A stretch of 64,000 nt of DNA from assembly GCA_050084985.1 (NCBI GenBank), contig JBITNC010000001.1, positions 87,420,001-87,484,000 of the forward strand. The letters are read 5' to 3'. The stretch's first letter is position 1; each line of letters starts with the position of its first letter. Under the pieces are notes generated by a model. It was given only the letters and a program-made list of their open reading frames with translations, was not told the origin of the DNA and searched no databases. A program made the translations under genes and the position numbers. This DNA comes from Nageia nagi. Lineage: Eukaryota; Pinophyta. This document shows positions 36,561 through 46,790 of the stretch, in pieces.

Positions 36561-37400
36561 TGAGAAATCCTGAATGAATCTCCTATAAAATTAATCTGAC
36601 CAAGAAAGGACTGTAGGGACTTCCTAGTGGATGGAAGAACTAATTCATTTATCGCTTTAATCCTATCTGAATCAATAGCCCAACCTTCTTTTGAAATAAC
36701 ATGACTCAATAATTTTCCTTCATCTACTACAAAAATTGACTTTTTAGGGTTCAAAGATATGCCATACCTTTTACATTTGATGAAGGCCTGCTCCAAGTGT
36801 TGAAAATGTAAATTTTTGTCATGTGAGAAAATAGTAATATCATTAAGATACACCAATACACTCTTGTTTACTAATTCTCTGAGGCATGATCCATAGCTCT
36901 TTGGAAAGTAGCTCCCGCGTTGGATAGTCCAAAAGGCATTCTCTAAAAAGCAAATGTGCCCCATTTAGTTGTAAAAGCTATTTTAAATTGATCTTTGTTT
37001 CGGACCCAAACCTAATTGTACTTGAAGAAACCATCTATCAAAGAGAACTTTTCAGCACCAGCTATAGTATTTAGTATCTATTCCATTGGCGGTAAGGGAT
37101 AGTGATCTTTCAAAGATACTCTGTTTAAGCCCCGAAAATCCACACACAACCTTATCTCACCATTTTTCTTTGGATAGGCATAAGATTAGCTACCTAAGTG
37201 GAATGATTGATGGGATAAATTATCCCAACCTTGTACAATTTCAAAACCTCCTGCATCATGGCAACTTCAATCTTAGGGTTTACTGGTCTTTATTTTTGTC
37301 TAACTGGTTTAGCATCATCTATCAACTCGATTGTATGTTGTATCATTGATCTATCAAAAACCTTTAAATCATCATAAGACCAAGCAATAACATCAACATA
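36530..37400 (-). pseudogene. G2 reverse transcriptase remnant
   Basis: Minus strand. The N-terminal fingers read MMQEVLKLYKVGIIYPINHS and [12 protein letters not shown] (about 37,265-37,160), then broken motifs to 36,970. The 144-codon open piece 36,964-36,530 holds the palm box VLVYLNDITIFSHDKNLHF, where the usual Y-x-DD is Y-L-N-D, so the first catalytic aspartate is changed to Asn. GISLNPKKSIFVVDEGKLLS and HVISKEGWAIDSDRIKAIN follow. The altered active site and the stops both mean no activity. Confidence 0.85.
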
Positions 37401-37430
37401 TGCTTTGCATAATTGTATAATTTCCTAAAT

Positions 37431-37706
37431 CTATTCTGGGGTATTAGATATACCAATTTTTAATGACTTACTCAGAAAAACTTCATGTTCTTTATAGTTA
37501 TTTAGGTTTATATTCATACCTCTTCTTTTTACTTGGTCACTCCTATCAAATAATCCCTCGAATGGAATCAAATCCTTAGGGATTTTATTATTGTTTAGCT
37601 GAATTATGTCTTGCTCCTGGAAAACTTTGGAGTCTTCTTCACCTACTGCATGACATATATCTTGTTGTAATAAAAATTGGTTAATTTGAGCCTCATCTCG
37701 GAACAC
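37431..37706 (-). pseudogene. G2 pol linker between second RNase H and RT
   Basis: A 91-codon open piece on the minus strand with NNNKIPKDLIPFEGLFDRSD. A similar I-P-K-x-L-x-P-x-E-x-L-F-D segment normally sits between protease and RT in plant Tat elements. It shows that the second RNase H entered upstream of this linker. Confidence 0.55.
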
Positions 37707-38200
37707 CTACCAAAAGGAATCATTATCCAGAACTGATGGCCTAAAAATGAGCTGAACACCCTTCCTCTGGAACCAGTCATTAGTAGGATCAAAACTGGCT
37801 CCCATTTGTGCTAAGGTGTCAGCTTTTTGGTTGAATTTCCTTGGGATAGACTGAATATGTAATGCTTTGAAGTGCTCAAATAGATCCCAAACTTGATTCT
37901 TGTAAGATTTCAAATAATGATGCTTGATTGAACATTTACCTATCACCTGTTTCACGATCAACTCTGAATCCCCTTTGATCTTTAAACATTGAATTTTCAT
38001 TTTGATGGCTTATTCTAGCCCAAGGCAAAGAGCTTCATATTTGCTACATTATTGGAACATAACTAGGTGAGTCTGAAAGAAAATTTATGTACCTTACCAG
38101 TTGGGTTGGTCAGGATAATTCTGGCTCCGGATCCATTTTTGGATCTTGCCCCATCAAAAGACATCTCCTAAATTTCATTTCTCTAGAAATCTTCCCTTAT
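37707..38200 (-). pseudogene. G2 second RNase H (aRNH), located before the RT
   Basis: Minus strand: EMSFDGARSKNGSGARIILT (first Asp in DG) near 38,160-38,100, HKFSFRLT and CSNNVAN (NN-A, where the usual E is unclear), then in 38,000-37,707 IKGDSELIVKQVIGKCSIKH (GDS, catalytic Asp) and IPRKFNQKADTLAQMGAS (final Asp). All the landmarks of the archaeal-like RNase H are there. Stops such as DF*RNEI*EM lie where Trp codons would fit. Its place between protease and RT is unusual; G1 has it in the standard place. Confidence 0.8.
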
Positions 38201-38229
38201 GAGTTCCAGGATGAAAGATTCTGGTTCCA

Positions 38230-38940
38230 TTAAATAATAATTTCCAAGCCCAAGTCATAGATAATGTTGAGCATACTCATACTACAAGGGTCCTTGATTT
38301 GCAGTTCCTCCAGTAATTCATCTGATTCTTCCAATTCACCAAAGATTGCATAAATCTCCTCCTTTTTCTCTACATGGAACTCAGAAATTTCCTCATTATT
38401 CAATCTTACCCTCTTATTTCCATAATGGATCAAATAATGGGTGTAGTCCATTGCTAGATAACCCCCTATTTTAGCTATAAATTCTCTAGACAGACATAGC
38501 CCGAACAAAGGGGGCAACTCAACAACTACAACTTCTTGAGTAATAATTACAGAGGGACACTTATGTATTTTTAGGACTATATCTTTGATCACTCTTACTA
38601 TTTTGACAGGTGTGGAATCTAGTTGTAGTACTCCAGTGGATGTTCTTATCATAGGTAACCCCATCACATCGCACACTACTTTAGGCATCATAGTAGTAGC
38701 TACCCTAGAATCAACCAGACAATTATGAAGTACATATCCCTCAATTTCTAGAGTCATATAAAAAGCTAGAGGTTTGTTCTTTCCCATCCCTGGATATTTT
38801 GATGTCTCAAAAAGATTAAGCACTCTTTCCATTCCTTCATTCAATGCTATAATAGATGTTTTCAATAAATCGATTTGCCCAAGAATTTTTAAAGCTTCAA
38901 ACAAGGACACTCTTGCAGGAGTTCTCTTTAGCTCCACCAT
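38230..38940 (-). pseudogene. G2 aspartic protease remnant
   Basis: A 236-codon open piece on the minus strand. LHNCLVDSRVATTMMPKVVC aligns with the retropepsin site, but DSG reads DSR, so the catalytic loop glycine is lost. GVLQLDSTPVKIVRVIKDIV, LPPLFGLCLSREFIAKIGGY and LAMDYTHYLIHYG complete the fold. The C-terminal acidic part leads to the second RNase H. Confidence 0.8.
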
Positions 38941-39209
38941 AATGTTGAACTTTGGGATAGCCGGAGGTTCACCAATTTTATTTCTAAATCTATCGGTAAA
39001 TCTTTCCTAAAGCTATAGAGTATCATCTTTTCTCTGATGCTTGGTGAGTGAGGGAAACCTTAACTTCCTGAGATTTTGATCACTGGCTTTAGGCATCAAT
39101 TTGGTTTTCAAAAATAGGAATTTTTGGGAAACCATTTCTTTTTTTGGGGTCTTTTTCATAGAATCAAAACTACATCTTGCTTTTTAGGAATCACTGAATT
39201 GGAACTCTT

Positions 39210-40630
39210 TTAGGATTCAACTTTTCTTTCCAGAATACCAGAGATTAGGGATGTTTTCCCTAATCTCATTTCCACAGCAAAAACTCCTATATCTATTGGT
39301 GCAAAATTCATCAGGTTCACATCTTGGTTCATGTCGTCAGCTACACCAGGTGGAGGAATACCCCCACTTCTTGATAAATACTCTTGGTATTGATAAACAG
39401 GACATGTTGTTTGTTCATGAGCATCATTGCAGACCAAACATAAACCAGTGGCTGACCTAGAAGAGGAAGCTTGGTTTACATCCTTAATTAACACATGTTG
39501 AGCCTTTTCTATAGCAGATAAGGATATCTTCTTACATTGCTTTGCCTGCTTAGAATGGTAATCTAATTTGCCATATTCCTACACAAATTTTAGAGTTCCT
39601 AAACCTCTATCGATAAAGCTACCCCTTGATTCATATTAGGCTGAGGAGGGGCTGTTAAGGCCAAGGGAGCTCTAGGGACTGGCAAGGTTGATGGCCACTG
39701 TTGAATAGGGGCAGGAATACTGGCCAGAGGTGGATCCAAACTAACTACTTGAGGTCTCAAAATTTGCTTTTGGGTGGTTACTAGAAATAAGGCATTGGCA
39801 TGCGACTTGGCAATTTTCCTACTAAAATAAGATAGGCTTCGGCATATACTACTTGTCTATAGACCTTCGAGAAAGTATTTACTCTAGAATTTTGGATTTG
39901 CAAAGAGAGATCCAGAGGAAAGGCTCTCATGTAATACATTAGGGCTTGAAATTACTAAGGCCTAACTGGCATTGGGACTCTCATCCAAGTTTTTTGGAAT
40001 CTAATGTTGAAATCAGGGATATTTTCTTATCATATATTTTGATTGAAGTGAACTATGTTAACAGAGAAAAAGGATCTCCTAACTCATTAAATTCCAAGAT
40101 AAAGGGTTCTGCCAGTTGAGCCCAAGTGGTTATAGATCCATTAGGAAGGCCCCTGTACCAATCCAGGACCTTTCCTTTGAAATACTAAGCCAGTAATCTC
40201 ACCATGACATCTTCATGTTGAATATTATGAATCTTAGCTAGGCTAGCTACATCAACATAATGCTCATAAGCCATTTTCTCTGAAGTTGCATCAAACTCCG
40301 AAAGGGTTTTGAAAATATTTGCTAGGATGTCATGCAACAGACTAGAGCTATTGGTACACCATTGTCCCATGCCAGATAAATATTCTGAGCTGGATTAGCC
40401 ATTTTAGGAGATGTATTTCTGGTGTGAAGATTGAATGGTTTTGGCTTGGTAAAGGATTTTAGGGTGCTGATACTATTTAGAGACTTGGACTTGATTAGGA
40501 TCATTCTCTTAGGAGCATCTAATGTTCTAAAATTTGGTGCTTCTTTTGCTGCTCTGGTTTTAGATCTAGTCCACATAAACTCTAAGTTGCAAAAGAAAAT
40601 AAAAGGTTCAAAAGCACATATGATATTCAT
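39210..40630 (-). pseudogene. G2 gag remnant
   Basis: Minus strand. The start reads MWTRSKTRAAKEAPNFRTLD (about 40,576) and later MANPAQNIYLAWDNGVP. The core LANIFKTLSEFDATSEKMAY, then YFKGKVLDWYRGLPNGSITT and WAQLAEPFI (40,180-40,100), is the Ty3 gag domain. The zinc knuckle CLVCNDAHEQTTC (CX2CX3HX4C) is at about 39,440-39,400 in the open piece 39,494-39,210. Several stops interrupt the chain. The 39,000-39,210 part leads into the protease. Confidence 0.8.
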
Positions 40631-40695
40631 AAATAATCTGCTTTAATACATACCATAGATAGTGCTTCAGCAGAGTTGCCAATAAGTTTCTTCAT

Positions 40696-40713
40696 GTCCC
40701 ACTGGGCATGCCA
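40696..40713 (-). promoter_or_regulatory. G2 primer-binding site
   Basis: Minus strand TGGCATGCCCAGTGGGAC lies about a dozen bases inside the 5' LTR. It begins TGG, as needed to pair with a tRNA CCA end. The tRNA could not be named from memory. Confidence 0.65.
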
Positions 40714-40724
40714 AAAAGAAATAC

Positions 40725-41004
40725 TATTGATTAGGATTGTGTAATATATGCACCATGAACAATCTTAACCAAAGTAAATCAAGAATAGACTATGGTGATA
40801 GTCTGATATCTGAAGAAGGTTGGTTCCTTATATATTGAGTATAAGAGAAGTAACAGAAAAGAAAATAAAAGGGGTAGAGTGTGAGGAATTTAAGCAAAAG
40901 GGCTAAGGGTAACAAAAGAGAAAGCAAAGGTGGATCGTTAATTCAATGTGAGCTTTCACAGGGTGTGAAACCTTGGTCTGAATCTAGTGTAGCAGCTACA
41001 GTAC
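40725..41004 (-). repeat. G2 5' LTR, left piece
   Basis: Matches 31,599-31,878. It ends ...gctacagtac directly against the first base of C2; the remainder resumes at 49,817. Confidence 0.95.
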
Positions 41005-41476
41005 TGTTAGAATTTGTAATGAAATATTGTGAATATCTAAACTCCTTGTAAATTCAATTAATCACTTAAAGGATATGTAGATACCTTAAGGGATTAATTG
41101 AATTCTTTATTATGTGTGTGGACTTTGACCTAACCATGGGGTTAGTTGGTAGGTTAAAGTTAGGTCATGCATTTATTGTAACCCTAACCTTACCCTTGGG
41201 TTAAAGGGAGGTTAGGGAGGTGCTCTCAAGCTATAAATAGAGGGTCTCTCCTCTTGTAACACATCTAAGTTTTGGAGTAATATTACTCTACTAGTTTGTG
41301 TAGGAGAGGAAGAGAATAGTTGTAAGAGGGGCATACTTGAGAATTGAGATACTAGTTGTGGATGTACTCCCAAGGAGGGAGGAACCACATTACACTTGTG
41401 TTATATTGTGTGAATGTTGTATGATTGAGTTTCCTAGTCTTGGACCTTGAGGATTAGAGTAGTGCTAATTCTCTCA
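41005..41476 (+). repeat. C2 5' LTR
   Basis: Starts TGTTAG, ends TCTCA. TATAAATA at 41,232-41,239 is a likely TATA box for element transcription; the 3' LTR has the same box at 49,566-49,573. Confidence 0.96.
41232..41239 (+). promoter_or_regulatory. TATA box in C2 LTR
   Basis: TATAAATA, followed within 40 bp by pyrimidine-rich tctctcctcttg, a plausible start region for the element transcript. Conserved in the 3' LTR. Confidence 0.6.
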
Positions 41477-41478
41477 AT

Positions 41479-41495
41479 TGGTATCTAGAGCTTGG
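41479..41495 (+). promoter_or_regulatory. C2 primer-binding site (initiator tRNA-Met, one-base insertion)
   Basis: TGGTATCTAGAGCTTGG, two bases after the LTR. Compared with TGGTATCAGAGC it has an extra T, which would bulge the primer duplex. Confidence 0.88.
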
Positions 41496-41606
41496 TGTGG
41501 AAGCTCTTCTTCTACATCTTAGAGGTTCTTCATCCTTCTTCATTCCTTTGGTGTGGAAGCTCTTCTTCTACATTTTGGAGGTTCTTCATCCTTCCTCATT
41601 CCTCAT
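41495..41606. repeat. 56-bp tandem pair next to C2 PBS
   Basis: 41,495-41,550 and 41,551-41,606, each gtgtggaagctcttcttcta followed by the same 3' part, with few differences. C1 has a single copy of the matching region. Confidence 0.9.
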
Positions 41607-42159
41607 CTTACACCCCATTGGTTAGGTAAATTTTAAGAGAAGGTATAAATTTCCTCCTCATTTGGTTATCTTATGAATTATTACATTAGATACTAACATA
41701 TTTTGTGAGATATTGGAGCTTATTTCTTGCAAAATATGATTAAAATGACAATGCAAGTAATTTTTTTTTCCTATACTAACCTCTTATGTTAGTAGCATTT
41801 TTTTTTACAAAAATGCTTAATACATGATATACCTTTTTTTTTAAGAGGATACTATGAAATGCAAATATTTTTACTAACATTTTGTTTGTTAGTAGCAACT
41901 AATTTCTTGACGTTTACTTTTCTTGTTTAAAGTAAACACAAGTGAAAGTTAATTTATTTTTTGAGAAAGAAAAAAAAATAAGAGATTAGTATTGCAATAT
42001 TTCTTTATGCCAATTAAAGAGGCAGCTCTCAAACTATTTTTATTCAAGTTTGAATTTTTTTTCTTTGAGGGAGAAGAGCAATATTTTTAAGGTTGAATTT
42101 TTTGAAAGCAAATATTTTTTATATATAATATATTTTTTCAAAAATTATAAAAAAATTTT

Positions 42160-42768
42160 TGGGTCAAGTAACAAATCGGATACATTGGTGAGGTCTGTGT
42201 TCTCCTCAATCCGCATCCTCCCTTTACGGGTCTCTAAGTAGTTTGACAAAATAAATGTCACAAGTCCAAACACATCATGTGGTAGACAAAAGATAGAGAA
42301 AATGATTGAGAAAATAAATAGCAAGAATTGAGTCATCAGTAAGATGCAAATACCAGACAAATTTGCTTCTTACAAAGAATTTTGAATCAACCCAAAAAAT
42401 CCAGGAGAAGCGTAATAATGGACATGAAATTTCAATCTGTCTACGTACTTCTATTGGCAAGTGCATTTTTTACAGTGGCAAAAGCTTGGGGTGATGAAGG
42501 CTCAAAGCTTTCTAGAGTAATAATACCTGGATTTGCTTCTACTTAGCTTAGAGCATGGCCCATGCTCGATTGCCCCTTCTCCCCTCTCGATTTCTATCCT
42601 CTCAACTCTATATGGCTCGATACTCGAAAGGTAATTTCTGTTGTAAATTGTTGGCTAAAGTGCATGATGGTTGATCCATATAATCAAATAGATAATCTAG
42701 AGTGCAAGTCACTGACTGGACACTGGCCTATCTGCTATTACGGAGCTTGACCCTAGTTATATAATAGC
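42160..42768 (+). pseudogene. Captured host gene fragment: N-terminal part of a PSAT/LCAT-family acyltransferase
   Basis: An ATG at 42,418 opens MDMKFQSVYVLLLASAFFTV (hydrophobic signal-like), then KLSRVIIPGFAST, a TAG where Gln is expected, LRAWPMLDCPFSPLDFYPLN, WLDTRK, VNCWLKCMMVDPYNQ and LECKS; after a one-base shift DTGLSAITELDPSYI closes it at about 42,765. The series IIPGFAST, LRAW, LDCP, WLDT, NCW, DPYNQ, ECKS, LDP is the N-terminal part of plant phospholipid:sterol acyltransferase (PSAT1, LCAT-like), which makes sterol esters from phospholipid. About 115 of some 630 residues are present; the catalytic Ser-Asp-His part is absent. About 260 bp before the ATG are less AT-rich and may be the host 5' UTR. 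It lies in the C2 leader, sense to the element, and is not seen in C1. Confidence 0.82.
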
Positions 42769-42771
42769 ACT

Positions 42772-43150
42772 CCACCTAAGTCTTAAGGACCCAACCAAAC
42801 CCCTTAGCATTAATTCTTGTTGACCACTTTTTACCTTCTATGCTCCTCCACAAAGCAACGTATGCTCTTCTTGGTAGAAGAAAAAGGGGGGGTCATTTTT
42901 TAAGTACTAACATGCATTTACTTTTGTTTTTACCAACTAGAAAGGGGATTTGATTTTTTACCACCTAAGTCTTAAGGACCCAACCAAACCCCTTGAGTAT
43001 TAATTTTTTGTTGACTACTTTTCACCTTCCTTACATGCACATGAAATTCCAACGTATTCTCCTTCTTGGTAAGGGAAGGGAGCCATCACCTTTTTACCAA
43101 AAGCATTTATTTGTTTGTTTTTTGACTTAGAGTATTTTTTGTTATTTGGA
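42772..43150. repeat. 189-bp tandem pair in C2 leader
   Basis: 42,772-42,960 and 42,961-43,150 both begin ccacctaagtcttaaggacc and keep the same order of pieces (aaccaaacccctt, ttgttga, cttcttggtaag) with many differences. It starts a few bases after the captured gene fragment. Confidence 0.85.
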
Positions 43151-44527
43151 AAAGCTTTGGTAGAAGAAGCATTAAATATGCATGAAGTAGGGGTATGGGT
43201 CTCCTTCTTTTTCCATTTAATTCTTGAAGACTTGGTAAGTGGTGAATATTTTTAACTTATTTTAAGTTAAACTTAGCTTATTTTAAAAAAAAAAATGCTT
43301 AGAATATTTTTAATATTGCATGTTTAATTTACTAAGGTGCACATGCAATTTCTAGAATGCTAACCTCTTAGCATTTTTTTTCTCTCTAAGCATAGTAATT
43401 TAGTCTAAGCATGCTATTTTTTAAGTAAATAAGGGAAAATTTTTTACTTAAAATGCATACTTAAAAGACAAGTTTTAGCATACAAGGGATAAAACTTTAA
43501 GTGAAAAGGGAGGAATTTGTATAATTTTTACTTAAATTTTATCTAGATCTTGCATACTAGACTTGTGATGCATGTCTCTTTAGCTTGTAAACTTTATCTA
43601 GATCTTGCATGCTAGACTTGTGATGCATGTCTCTTTATCTTGTTTGAGGAATAAAGCATGCTTAGGACTTAATATTTTTTAAGTTAAATAATGCATGATG
43701 CATGATTATTACTTAAATTTTTTAAGTCATGGAACAATGCATGTTTTTAAGTTATAGATTAATGCTAAGTAGGACTTAGTTCTTTTTTAAATTCATTAAG
43801 TGTTTGAATGAATTGAGCAAAATATACAAAATGTAAAATGTCCTTTAGGGGTTAGTACAAAACCCATTGGACTTTTTAAGGTTTTTCAAGCTCGTGTGGA
43901 TGATGTAATTTTACTTTACTTTATATTGACAAATGCTTTATACTTGCAAAATGCAAATATTGAAAGTAACCCCTAAAATGAACACATCCACACGTATTCT
44001 TCCACAACATGACTTGTTTGGGGAGCCACGAGGTGAGGATAGGGCAGAATAGAGCCCTTTTAGTTCGAAGACCCAAGTGGTGGTAAGTCCATCTTAATTG
44101 CCCCTAAGACCTCTATTGGATTGGACATAACTCTATTAGGTGGACAGGCATGTGTGTAGTGATACCACATGTCCACACGTCCATTCAGGGATTATCCTAA
44201 TAACCTAGGAGGAAAACTGAAAACCTTAATCAAGATAATTAAAATGGTCGATCCAAGATACGTCAGATCCTTGGAAAATAGTTGGTACTTCTCCTTGTGA
44301 GAGTATATTACTGACCAAGGTGAACTAGTTGAGGATTGGTAGTACCTGGGCTCCACCTTGCGGGCATCCAGGTGAAGGCCTAATTCTATACAAGAAAACA
44401 ACCCCAACTTTATTCCTCTACAGATCATGGTTTGCACATGTGGGACATGTTTACTTATGTTTGATTTGTATAGATGGAAACTTGTAAAAATTTGCATTCT
44501 TATTACATATTTACTTTTGTACAGATA
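43151..44527 (+). other. Remainder of C2 leader
   Basis: No gene seen. A 55-bp tandem pair lies at 43,538-43,647 (atctagatcttgcat, then gacttgtgatgcatgtctc). The 43,975-44,230 part matches the C1 leader (about 17,900-18,130, minus strand). Confidence 0.7.
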
Positions 44528-45370
44528 ATGGTTGAAACCTTCATACCTAAGCATATACTCGACGGTTCCAACTTTGCATATGGGAACCTCGTATGAGAGC
44601 TGAGTTACAAGCAAGGAAGCTATGGCAGATAGTTAATAAAGATCGGGTCACACCTACAGATGAGAAGGCTCTTGAAATCTACAACTCAAAGAATGAGTTA
44701 GCAACTTCAATGATCTATCATGTAGTTTTAGATGACATCCTTCTCATGATCTCTTCTTTGACATCAGCAAAAGAAGCTTGGGATAGACTAAAGAAAATTT
44801 ACCTTGGGTCAAAATTTTTAGGAAGGTTCACCATTCTACAAAAGTTGTTGCAATATCATCAAGGTGAAGATGAAAGTGCTTCTATCTACTTGAACAAAAT
44901 CATTGACCTCAGGACACAATTGGTTGGTTGTGGGTGCAATTGGATCAATGATGAGTTCATGGTCTTCATCATTCTTCAAAGCCTCTTTACAAAGTTCAGT
45001 AACTTTGTCACAGTTATGGAGACTAGGCTCGATGATTAAGAAGATGTCATCTCTCTTAACAACCTTTCTAGACTCCTTTTGAAGCATGAGGAAACTTTGA
45101 ACAAGAAAATGTTGAACTTTTCTCCAAAGGATAATAGCATTGCTCTAGGAACAACCAAAACTCCTTTCAAGAAGATGTTCAAACATTATAAATTCAAAGA
45201 TAACAAATCCTCATCTACCATCAGGAAGCACGACAACTTCAAGCAAAGGAATGACAAAGCTGGATCAAGCAAACCAACACCGTAGGAAAAGTTTGATGGA
45301 AATTGTAACTTTTGTGGCATCTTTGGGCACAAAGAGTATGATTGTCATAAAAAGAAATTTGCTCAAAAAG
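44528..45370 (+). pseudogene. C2 gag
   Basis: ATG at 44,528 gives MVETFIPKHILDGSNFAYGN, then a short frame break at about 44,590. The 149-codon piece 44,593-45,039 continues RAELQARKLWQIVNKDRVTP, TSAKEAWDRLKKIY and FIILQSLFTKFSNFVTVMET (copia gag, UBN2-type). After a TAA at 45,037, 45,079-45,285 is Lys/Asn-rich. The zinc knuckle CNFCGIFGHKEYDC (CX2CX4HX4C) follows a TAG at 45,283. It would package element RNA. Confidence 0.88.
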
Positions 45371-45780
45371 GAAAGGGAAATGCAAATGTGAGAAATTTCA
45401 ATAATAAAAAGAATAACAAGCATGCTACTACTATTGCCTACTACTCAATGACTCAAACTATTGATTGGATTGTTGATTCAGGATGCACTAATCATATGTG
45501 TTATGAAAAGAATAAGTTTGAAAACTTTCATAAGTATAACAAGGATACAGTTGTGATAGGTGATAATACAGTTCTTGATGTTCAAGGAATAGGGAATGTG
45601 AAGATTCATGGAAAGGCTCTTGATAATGTCTTTTATGTGCATAAACTAAAGATGAATCTTATCTCTGTAATTTAGATTACAAGGAAAGGATGCTCATTTG
45701 AGTTTACCTCACAATCCTGTGTGTTAAGAAAGGACTTGCCATCTTGATGAAAGGATCAGTAAAGAATGACCTTTATATTG
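45371..45780 (+). pseudogene. C2 protease
   Basis: In 45,388-45,675: TIDWIVDSGCTNHMCYEKNK with the DSG active site intact, then VVIGDNTVLDVQGIGNVKI and NVFYVHKLKMNLISVI. A TAG follows where Gln would fit, then CSFEFTSQSCVLRK and a one-base deletion in a G run near 45,735. It would process the polyprotein. Confidence 0.88.
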
Positions 45781-46790
45781 TGGATCAAGTACCTTCAAAG
45801 ATTTATTTTGCTACAAATGTTTGTTCAAAAGGTAATCTTTGGCATCAATGATTAGGGCACCTTAACCATAAGAGTATTCAAGATATGAAAAATCAAGAAC
45901 TTATGGAAGGTTTACCTAATATTTCACCCATAATTGGTCTTTGTGAAAGGTGCATTCTAGGAAAGATGAATAGGCAAAAGTTTGAAAAAGATAAGGCAAC
46001 TCGGGCTACTCGTCCTCTTTAGCTTGTGCATTCAGATTTAATAGGTCCATTTTAGACTAAGTCTCTAGGGGGAGCTTCTTATGTTCTGAGCTTCATTGAT
46101 GAATTCAGTAGGATGATATTTGGTTATCTACTTGAGTGCAAGGATCAAACTTTTGACAGGTTTAAAGACTTCAAGGCACTTGTTGAAAATCAAATTGATT
46201 TTAAGATCAAAATGCTAAGATCTGATAATGGGGGTGAGTATAATAGCAATGAGTTTAATGACTATTGTGTTAAACATGGGATCAAGTGACAATTCACAAT
46301 CCCTTACACCCCTCAGCAAAATGGAGTTGCTGAAAGAAAGAATCACACCATTATGGAAATGGCAAGATGCATGTTGGGTAACCTTCCTAGTTTCTTATGG
46401 GGAGAAGCTATTCACACTACTATTCACACCCTAAATAGGTGTCCTACTAAAGCAGTTGAAGGAAAAACTCTATATGAAGCATGGATAGGAAAGAAACCTA
46501 ACATCTCACACTTCAGAGTCTTTGGTTGTGATGCATTTGCCTTCATTACCTCAGAGAAAAGAAAGAAGCTAGACAAAAGATTAGAAAAATGCATCTTTGT
46601 GGGGTATGATAATCAGCATAGAAGTTACAGGCTCTACTCCTCATCCCATAAAATAGTCTTTGTTTCTAGGGATGTCAAGTTCAACGAACTTCCTGAGGAT
46701 ACGACTTCTCATGGTAAGGTGTCTGATTCAGATGATTCTATGCCTACACCTAACTGGTTGGATGATCATGTAGGGAAGTCACCATAAGAG
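45781..46790 (+). pseudogene. C2 integrase
   Basis: Zinc-binding part: LGHLNHKSIQDMKNQELMEG and CERCILGKMNRQKFEKD. Core: LVHSDLIGPF (first Asp), MLRSDNGGEYNSNEFNDYC (second Asp, about 46,215) and PQQNGVAERKNHTIMEMARC (Glu, about 46,312). C-terminal: VEGKTLYEAWIGKKPNISHF and RVFGCDAFAF, then KRLEKCIFVGYDNQHRSYRL. In-frame stops at about 45,848 (TGA), 46,020 (TAG), 46,053 (TAG), 46,288 (TGA) and 46,785 (TAA); the first four fit CGA or CAG decay. Confidence 0.92.
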
